Shown here one piece after another: positions 24,225 to 30,020 of a stretch of DNA of 30,020 nt (position 1 is the stretch's first letter; every line of letters begins with the position of its first letter). The notes under the pieces were generated by a model. The model saw nothing but the letters and a program-made list of their open reading frames with translations. It was not told the DNA's origin and made no database searches. The DNA lies in NCBI GenBank assembly GCA_034112085.1, contig JAWUWD010000134.1:1-30020 (forward strand), read 5' to 3'. This DNA comes from JAWUWD01 sp034112085. Lineage in GTDB: Bacteria > Bacteroidota > Bacteroidia > Cytophagales > Cyclobacteriaceae. Both the position numbers and the translations under genes were made by a program.

Positions 24225-25295
24225 CTATATTTCATAAACAAGATTTACAGTATCGGATCTCTTCACCTTTCCGGTCTCTGTATATTCGAATCCCTTCAAA
24301 GTGTAAATCTTTTTTGGAGCTTGATGAGCAGGCAAGCCTTCCTTCAAAATATCTATAAGGGATTTTAGATATTCTTCAGAGAGGTCTTCAGTTTCCAAAA
24401 TAAGCACCACTTTTTCTCCAAGAGTAGTGTCTGGCACTCCTGCAATTATCAGATTGGAATCGATGCCCTGTTCTGCTAATATTTCTCGTACCTGATCTTC
24501 TAGCTGTTCGGGATGTATCTTAAGCCCGCCAGAATTAATGACATTATCTGCTCGTCCGAGCCATTCGAAAGTCTGCTTATCAATGACCTTGATGATATCA
24601 TTCGTGATGATGGCTTGATGATTAGTCAGTATCGAGTTGATGGTCAAGCACCCTCGTTCGTCTACTCCGATTTTCATATCGCCCACGACACTGAAATAAT
24701 CTGAAGTATCAGCACCGTTAAGTCTTTTCAATGCGATATGAGAAACTGTTTCAGTCATGCCATAAGTGGCATAAACTGGACAAGTTAGCTGACCTATCTT
24801 TTTGGACAAGGTCAATGAAATAGGAGCGCCACCTACGATGATGGCTTTCATTCCATTAAGACGATCGGTACCACCATTGTCTATCATGGTCTCCATTTGC
24901 AAAGGAACGGCTGCCATGAAATCAATTTGTAATTCATCAGGCAGTTTAAGTAACGGATTAGAAGAGGGTTCGGTAATATAGAGATTTAGTTGATTAACCA
25001 TTCCACGGACTAGCATCATTTTGCCAGCAATATATTCTGTATTGAGACAGACGAGAGCGTTGTCCCCTGCTTGAAGCGAGAGTGCCTGCGCAGTCATACT
25101 CGCACTTGCCTCCATTTGAGTCCTAGTGATTTCTATTGGCTTTGGTATACCAGTAGAACCCGATGTGTTGATAATAAATACAGCTCGTTCATTACGCCAT
25201 TGTTCACAAAATGCTACAGCATTTTGAAATGAGTCTTCCTCCTCAATATTTGCAGAAATAACACCATTTCTGATATAAAATAGTTTGTTGCGCAT
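24225..25295 (-). CDS. menE: o-Succinylbenzoate-CoA ligase MenE (AMP-binding family)
   Basis: 356 residues, shorter than most AMP-binding enzymes but usual for Bacteroidota MenE. The phosphate-binding loop is 'NTSGSTGIPKP' near 45-55, then 'VYATYGMTETVSH' near 175, 'WLGRADNVINSGGLKIHPEQLE' near 245-266 (hinge), and 'TGKVKRSD' near the C-terminus with the catalytic lysine. The N-terminal subdomain is reduced to about 40 residues before the loop. It activates o-succinylbenzoate to its CoA ester, the step after MenC. The assignment rests on its size and on menC being nearby; another small acyl-CoA ligase is possible but less likely. Confidence 0.85.
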   Translation of the reverse strand: MRNKLFYIRNGVISANIEEEDSFQNAVAFCEQWRNERAVFIINTSGSTGIPKPIEITRTQMEASASMTAQALSLQAGDNALVCLNTEYIAGKMMLVRGMVNQLNLYITEPSSNPLLKLPDELQIDFMAAVPLQMETMIDNGGTDRLNGMKAIIVGGAPISLTLSKKIGQLTCPVYATYGMTETVSHIALKRLNGADTSDYFSVVGDMKIGVDERGCLTINSILTNHQAIITNDIIKVIDKQTFEWLGRADNVINSGGLKIHPEQLEDQVREILAEQGIDSNLIIAGVPDTTLGEKVVLILETEDLSEEYLKSLIDILKEGLPAHQAPKKIYTLKGFEYTETGKVKRSDTVNLVYEI

Positions 25296-25559
25296 GGACT
25301 ACGAAAGTACATATTCATATCAAAATGAAAAATCTTATCTATTACTTATGTGATCTCTCAATTTGTTTAGCCAAATTTAGTCTATGAGTTTAATAAGTGT
25401 AGTACTATTAGTACTGATTTCCTTGCTGCGATACACAATGAGGCCTGTTCATGGTAGAAAATTAATAGTTTAAGATATGAATTACTCAAAACTGATAAAG
25501 CAGCACTGTCAATATTGACTTGAATCTACCATGATTGACTTGTAACCTTCAATTCTCAT

Positions 25560-26417
25560 ATGTTTATGAATAGCATTTTTAACTATTTATTATTAATATC
25601 TATTCTATTTGTCAACGATAGTGCTAGGAGTCATTCATTAGTACAAAACCAGACTGATAGAGTTAATACACTATTGTTGAGGGCAAATAAGATTGCTGAT
25701 CCAGCTGCTTCATTAATTATCCTGAACCAAGCTTATCAGTATATATATGAGCTTAATGATAGCCTTGAAGCAAATTTGTACTACAACCTTGGAGTTGTGC
25801 ATGGTGAACTGCTTCATACAGATTCTTTGAAATATTTCTTTACCCAGGCATTGAATATTGCCTCTAATAATTTGGATGAGTCAACTGAAATTAGAATACT
25901 TGACGAATTGGCTGACATTGCTAGAGATGAGAATAATTACAAACTGGCAATGAATTATTATTCTCTTGCTTATGACAAAATTCAACAAAGAGCCTTTGAA
26001 GAAAAAGAAAGTTCAAAGCGGCTAGAACAGAGAAGTGTATACTTTAAAGTTTTTGGAAGTAGCGCTGTTTTAGTGATAACTACTTTTTTAGTGTATTTCA
26101 TTTTAAGACAGAGGAAAAGGTTTGCTCAGGAAGTTAATGAACTCAAGTCTTCTTCTACGATTCAATCACAGCAAGAACTTGAGATGTCATTCAAAGAACT
26201 AAATGAGCAATTGAGCATTCCACTTTCTCAACGAGAATATGAAGTGTTATCACTGGTTATTATTAATAAGACCAACAGTATAATTGCGGAAGAATTATTC
26301 GTTTCTGTAAATACAGTGAAAACACACTTGAAAAATATATTTGAAAAAATGGGCGTAATCAATCGCAAAGATGCCATCGAAAAAGTAATCACTATTAAAA
26401 ATGTGACATTGACCTAA
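25560..26417 (+). CDS. TPR, membrane segment and LuxR-type HTH regulator (first of two)
   Basis: 285 residues. A signal-like hydrophobic N-terminus (1-22) is followed by a short TPR-like helical region (about 35-150), a transmembrane helix (about 160-182, 'VFGSSAVLVITTFLVYFIL'), a coiled-coil linker (about 185-215) and a C-terminal LuxR-type HTH ('LSQREYEVLSLVIINKTN' and 'LFVSVNTVKTHLKNIFEKMG'). The TPR part would be outside the membrane, sensing, and the HTH in the cytoplasm. It has one or two TPRs only, fewer than its neighbour. It lies 31 bp upstream of the second regulator, so they form one operon and are probably paralogues. Confidence 0.85.
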   Translation: MFMNSIFNYLLLISILFVNDSARSHSLVQNQTDRVNTLLLRANKIADPAASLIILNQAYQYIYELNDSLEANLYYNLGVVHGELLHTDSLKYFFTQALNIASNNLDESTEIRILDELADIARDENNYKLAMNYYSLAYDKIQQRAFEEKESSKRLEQRSVYFKVFGSSAVLVITTFLVYFILRQRKRFAQEVNELKSSSTIQSQQELEMSFKELNEQLSIPLSQREYEVLSLVIINKTNSIIAEELFVSVNTVKTHLKNIFEKMGVINRKDAIEKVITIKNVTLT

Positions 26418-26448
26418 AGTCTCTTTTAATATCAATAAATTACGGATC

Positions 26449-28110
26449 ATGTCAACTCGATTAGTCTTCTTATTTTTTGCTATCGGCATTTTTCAATATC
26501 AACTAGGATTTTCACAAAAAAGTGATGATGCTGATCACATTGCTGTTGTTGATGGATTTATTGAAGAGCACAGCTATCAACAAGCAATCAATTACATTGA
26601 TTCTTTATTATCTACTGACAAACTACAAGGAAGTAGTTTTTTTAAAAGTGAATTGAATTCTAAAAAGGGTGATGCCTATTATTATCTTAATGAGCTTGAA
26701 TCTTCTTTTGAATACTATCTACTCGCTGCAATAAGTGAAGAGCTCCAGCCCGAAAACGATAAGAAATTTATTGGAGAGTCTTATGCCAATGCTGCTTATT
26801 GTCTGACCGTTCTTGGTTTGCATGAAAAAGCAATCGAGTATGACCAACTCTCTTATAATTACGCCTATTTGATCAAGGATTCATCACAAATGGCAGTTAC
26901 TACTTCCAATATTGCCATTAATTACAGGCATCAAGGAAATTATGATTTATCTCTTAAACACTTTGAAGAGGCTTACTCTATAGATAGAAAGTTGAAAGAT
27001 TCCATTGGTATTGGGTATGATTTAAACTCGTTAGCCGTTCTTTTTAATGAGTGGAAGAAGTACGATCAGGCACTAAAATATTTTGAAGAATCAATGACCA
27101 TTATGAAAAAGGCTAATCTGAAAAAAGAAATGGCCACGCGCTACAGCAATATAACACAGGTGTATTTGGCGACAAATAATATTCTGGAAGCGGAAAGAAA
27201 TATTTCCAAAGCCATAGCCATTGATAGGCAGTCGAAGGATAGCATGAGTTTAGCTAAGCATATTAACCAATTAGGAGTCATTTTTGAGAAGAAAGGAAGT
27301 TATGAAGTGGCTATAGATTACCATTTACAATCTCTCAAAGTGCACGAGAAGTACAATACACGGAGACAAATAGCAATTTCTCATAGGTTATTGGCGCAGG
27401 CCTATCTAAAATTGGAGCAATCAGAAAAAACACTAGCGCATTTGGATAAAGGCATTGAAGTTGCAGGTTCCAATAGGTTTCTGCATGAGTTAATGAACCT
27501 GTTCAGCTTGAAAGAAACTTACTCAAACTTCATTGGTGACATCTCGGGAGCCAAGATGTACCAAGAGCAATATCATATCATTAAGGATTCTATTTACTCC
27601 ATTAATAATAGCAATCGTTTGCAGAAAATCGAATTGGAAAATGAGCTGAGTAAAAAAGAGATCGAAATAGTCAACCAAAAAACAATAGCTACAGATTCTT
27701 TGAATGAACAAGAAGCGAATAACAAACAGTTTATCATTTGGCTTATTACAGGTTTTACAGTTGTTGCCTTTTTGTTGTTATACTTTATCAGGGTTAGGAG
27801 ATCTAAAAATGAAGCCGTTCACCAAAATGAAATTGCCTTGTTGCAGGGGAAATTAGAGGCCCTTATTAAAAATGATCCTGAAAGTTTCAACATCAAAATA
27901 AAGGACATCAATGGTCAATTGGACAACCCGCTATCTGAGAAAGAATTTGAAGTGGTGAAATTTATTTTCACTAAAAAATCAAATGTAGAAATTGGCACTG
28001 AATTGGAATTATCAGTAAACACCATTAAGTATCACTTTAAAAATATTTACAAAAAATTTGGCGTGTCCAATAGAAAAGAGGCACTCCAGTTTCTCTTAGC
28101 ACCTGCTTAG
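26449..28110 (+). CDS. TPR, membrane segment and LuxR-type HTH regulator (second of two)
   Basis: 553 residues. Signal peptide MSTRLVFLFFAIGIFQYQLG ends near residue 24. About seven TPRs run from 30 to 390 ('AYCLTVLGLHEKAIEYDQLS', 'AINYRHQGNYDLSLKHFEEA', 'LAVLFNEWKKYDQALKYFEE', and others). Then come a coiled-coil, a transmembrane helix (about 426-446, 'FIIWLITGFTVVAFLLLYFI'), and a C-terminal HTH ('LSEKEFEVVKFIFTKKSNVEI' split by a turn from 'ELELSVNTIKYHFKNIYKKFG'). It should sense an extracytoplasmic signal and bind DNA directly. The large surface-protein gene 237 bp downstream is a natural candidate target. Confidence 0.88.
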   Translation: MSTRLVFLFFAIGIFQYQLGFSQKSDDADHIAVVDGFIEEHSYQQAINYIDSLLSTDKLQGSSFFKSELNSKKGDAYYYLNELESSFEYYLLAAISEELQPENDKKFIGESYANAAYCLTVLGLHEKAIEYDQLSYNYAYLIKDSSQMAVTTSNIAINYRHQGNYDLSLKHFEEAYSIDRKLKDSIGIGYDLNSLAVLFNEWKKYDQALKYFEESMTIMKKANLKKEMATRYSNITQVYLATNNILEAERNISKAIAIDRQSKDSMSLAKHINQLGVIFEKKGSYEVAIDYHLQSLKVHEKYNTRRQIAISHRLLAQAYLKLEQSEKTLAHLDKGIEVAGSNRFLHELMNLFSLKETYSNFIGDISGAKMYQEQYHIIKDSIYSINNSNRLQKIELENELSKKEIEIVNQKTIATDSLNEQEANNKQFIIWLITGFTVVAFLLLYFIRVRRSKNEAVHQNEIALLQGKLEALIKNDPESFNIKIKDINGQLDNPLSEKEFEVVKFIFTKKSNVEIGTELELSVNTIKYHFKNIYKKFGVSNRKEALQFLLAPA

Positions 28111-28214
28111 TGGCAGTCAATTAGTCAATACAAGCAATTTTTATCTCATTTTACATGTTCTTTTTTAGAGATAGTTATTTTGTATCTTCCTGTATTTCAA
28201 ATAGTTACGCGCAA

Positions 28215-28254
28215 CTACCCTCAAGGGTAGGGAAAAATCACCCCTAGAAGGTGA
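28215..28254. promoter_or_regulatory. Candidate paired operators upstream of the surface-protein gene
   Basis: A palindrome CTACCCT-ca-AGGGTAG (28215-28230) is followed, 23-24 bp on centre to centre, by TCACC-N7-GGTGA (28238-28254). Both share an ACCC ... AGG core. The pair lies between the LuxR-type regulators and the surface-protein gene and is suited to binding a dimer at two sites. Confidence 0.45.
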
Positions 28255-28275
28255 ATGAATACTTGAGCAATTAAA

Positions 28276-28346
28276 GCTGTTTTGGAATAAGCAATATCCT
28301 CCGAGATACAACGGAGGCATTTACTATACCCAAACAACAAAACAGC
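28276..28346 (+). promoter_or_regulatory. 5' leader RNA hairpin abutting the start codon of the surface-protein gene
   Basis: Outer stem GCTGTTTT (28276-28283) pairs perfectly with AAAACAGC (28339-28346), whose last base is the base before the ATG at 28347. Inside it CCTCCG (28298-28303) pairs with CGGAGG (28312-28317) over an eight-base loop. The 3' arm covers the region just upstream of the start codon, and the inner stem hides a GGAGG. This would restrain translation initiation when folded. Confidence 0.55.
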
Positions 28347-30020
28347 ATGAAAAACAGTTACCAACTCCTTAACGGACCAACATCATTAATTAGGACTTTA
28401 CTTTTAGCATTGTTACTCTTTCCACTAGCAGCTTACGCATCTTCCCCGGAATATAATGCCCTAAGCCCAGCTAATAATGCAACCAATGTGAATGTGGATG
28501 GAGTGTTCATTATGAACTTCGATCAAAATATACAAGTTGGTTTAGCGGGTAAAAAAATCAGATTGATTGATGTGGCTACTGAGAATATTTTATACTCAGC
28601 CGAAATTAGTTCATCTCAAATATCAATAGTAGGAGCAGTAATTAACTGGACATTACCAGCAGGAGTAGTTGATTATAGTAAGAACTATTATATCAATATG
28701 GAGCCTGCTGCTGTGAAAAATGGATCAGGCCAATATTTCGCAGGGATGAGTTATAACTCCTGGAAGATAACCACAAAGGCAGATAATGAAGCTCCAGTTT
28801 TAATACCTGCTTCTTCTCGCCCAACTGATGGAGTAGCAGGGTATTATTTAAAAAGTAGTTTAGTGGAATTGGTTTTTGATGAAGCCGTGCAAGCAGGCAC
28901 TGGAAACATTACGATCAAAAGAACGGACAACGATGCGGTTGTCATGAACGTTGATGTGACCAATTCGGCTGACATATCGATTAGTGGTAGCCATTTTACT
29001 GTGATTCCTACTGATGTGTTGGATTATGGGACTTCTTATTATTTGGAAGTAGACAATGGTGCCATTACTGATTTACTAGGCAATGCATTCGCAGGGATTG
29101 GTCCCAATGACATCACCTTTAGCATGCAAGTTTTTGTAGATACTCAAGCCCCTGTTGTAAGCTCTTTTCTTCCAGCAGATGATGCAACTGATGTTGCAAT
29201 TGATACTGACCTAAGTATCGTATTTGATGAAGACGTACAAAAAGGCACAGGGAGTATTTTTATCAAAAGTTTACCTGGAGGTGCAATCGTCCATACCATA
29301 AATCTGACTAGTGTTGCTATAACTGATAACATCGCCAATTTTTCTTTGCCTTCTGATTTGTCATTAAGTACCGGTTATTTTGTAACAATGGTTGCTGGGG
29401 TGTTTGAAGATACCTCAGGAAATGCTTTTGCAGGATTTACCAATAGTTCTACTTGGAGTTTTACAACAGGTAGTGGTTTAGATACGACTCCTCCTACAGT
29501 TACTTCGCTATTCCCTCTAAATGGAGCGGTAGAAGTAGGCACAGGAAATATTGAAATTTTCTTTGACTATTTTGTTCAAAAAGGAACTGGAACTATTTAC
29601 TTGAAAGATGCTATCACTGACGTTGTTATCAACTCCATAAATGTTGCTTCGGAAAGTGTGAATGTTCGAACTGACAGCTATTTTCTTCGATTGGATGATT
29701 TCATCAACTATACACTCACCAACCGTGAGTTTTATATTGAAATGGCGAGTGGTGTTATTCAAGATTTAGCAGGGAACGACTTTGCGGGACTTTCTAAAGG
29801 AGACTGGCAATTCAAAACACAAGACACAAGTTTACCAGTAGTAATTAATAGTTCTCCAGCTTCTAGGTCTAAAGGAGTAGCCTTAGATGCTACTATTACT
29901 TTTACTGCAAATGAGCCACTCCTCCAACCTTTTGGAGGTTTTAGCATTATTAAGTTATTGGTTGAGGAAGCCCTAAATCCGATAGAGTTTTTCTCTGTTG
30001 TGCCAGGAGTACCTCGTACA
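28347..30020 (+). CDS. Large secreted surface protein with SbsA-type/Big_5 Ig-like repeats (partial)
   Basis: 558 codons without a stop, running off the right edge. A signal peptide of about 34 residues ends 'LFPLAAYA'. After it come Ig-like domains of roughly 110-120 residues, starting near 37, 145, 262, 378 and 492. They recur as 'D-x-x-x-P-x-V ... P-x-x-x-x-x-x-V' openers, 'VELVFDEAVQAGTGNI', 'LSIVFDEDVQKGTGSIF', and 'DLLGNAFAG' or 'DLAGNDFAG' near each domain end. These are the Big_5 (SbsA Ig-like) type, common in cell-surface adhesins and gliding or carbohydrate-binding proteins. Whether it carries a C-terminal sorting domain cannot be seen. It follows the two TPR-LuxR regulators. Confidence 0.88.
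   Translation, partial: MKNSYQLLNGPTSLIRTLLLALLLFPLAAYASSPEYNALSPANNATNVNVDGVFIMNFDQNIQVGLAGKKIRLIDVATENILYSAEISSSQISIVGAVINWTLPAGVVDYSKNYYINMEPAAVKNGSGQYFAGMSYNSWKITTKADNEAPVLIPASSRPTDGVAGYYLKSSLVELVFDEAVQAGTGNITIKRTDNDAVVMNVDVTNSADISISGSHFTVIPTDVLDYGTSYYLEVDNGAITDLLGNAFAGIGPNDITFSMQVFVDTQAPVVSSFLPADDATDVAIDTDLSIVFDEDVQKGTGSIFIKSLPGGAIVHTINLTSVAITDNIANFSLPSDLSLSTGYFVTMVAGVFEDTSGNAFAGFTNSSTWSFTTGSGLDTTPPTVTSLFPLNGAVEVGTGNIEIFFDYFVQKGTGTIYLKDAITDVVINSINVASESVNVRTDSYFLRLDDFINYTLTNREFYIEMASGVIQDLAGNDFAGLSKGDWQFKTQDTSLPVVINSSPASRSKGVALDATITFTANEPLLQPFGGFSIIKLLVEEALNPIEFFSVVPGVPRT

Noticed and set aside
1..30020. tRNA genes, rRNA, CRISPR arrays, transposases or phage genes
   Set aside because: No cloverleaf-like segment, regular short repeats with spacers, or transposase or phage motifs were found on either strand by eye.

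Overview
The window reads as chromosomal DNA of a member of the Bacteroidota, most likely a marine Cytophagales-type bacterium. The grounds are AT-rich DNA, few Shine-Dalgarno sites, several matches to the Bacteroidota -7 box (TAnnTTTG), a CxPxR sulfatase, TPR/membrane/LuxR regulators, a multi-Ig surface protein and menaquinone genes. The genus cannot be fixed from this sequence alone.

Layout. 1-3830: the tail of a methyltransferase, then four minus-strand genes (polysaccharide deacetylase, DUF1853, RluA-type pseudouridine synthase, CDP-alcohol phosphatidyltransferase). 3831-5772: a gene-poor, decayed zone with frameshifted remnants, a compact cassette-like unit carrying one UPF0158 gene between imperfect inverted repeats, and a broken copy of the 3' end of moeA. 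5773-7237: a cold-shock protein gene and intact moeA. 7455-10414: an SRPBCC-VOC fusion protein and two predicted envelope proteins. 10443-12261: a STAS/SpoIIAA-like protein, an LpxL-type acyltransferase and OsmC. 12434-16945: a plus-strand cluster of GNAT, methyltransferase, GNAT, a stand-alone N-terminal domain of an RluA-type synthase, a Crp/Fnr regulator and a DJ-1/PfpI protein. 17151-19530: queA and menC, divergent. 19854-25295 (minus): PEBP, AraC regulator, Cys-type sulfatase lipoprotein, YHYH lipoprotein and menE. 25560-30020 (plus): two tandem TPR-TM-LuxR regulators, then a leader rich in inverted repeats, then a large secreted Ig-repeat protein that runs off the window.

Genes that plausibly work together: menC and menE (menaquinone, 4.7 kb apart); OsmC and the acyltransferase (1 bp apart); the methyltransferase, GNAT and pseudouridine-synthase-domain genes (0 and 5 bp gaps); the YHYH protein and sulfatase (both predicted lipoproteins, consecutive); and the two TPR-LuxR regulators with the surface protein downstream.

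Most genes are ordinary housekeeping or envelope genes. The parts most worth a second look are the surface-protein leader at 28215-28346, whose outer stem ends at the base before the start codon; the moeA remnant and cassette-like unit at 4.36-5.77 kb; and the stand-alone pseudouridine-synthase N-domain.
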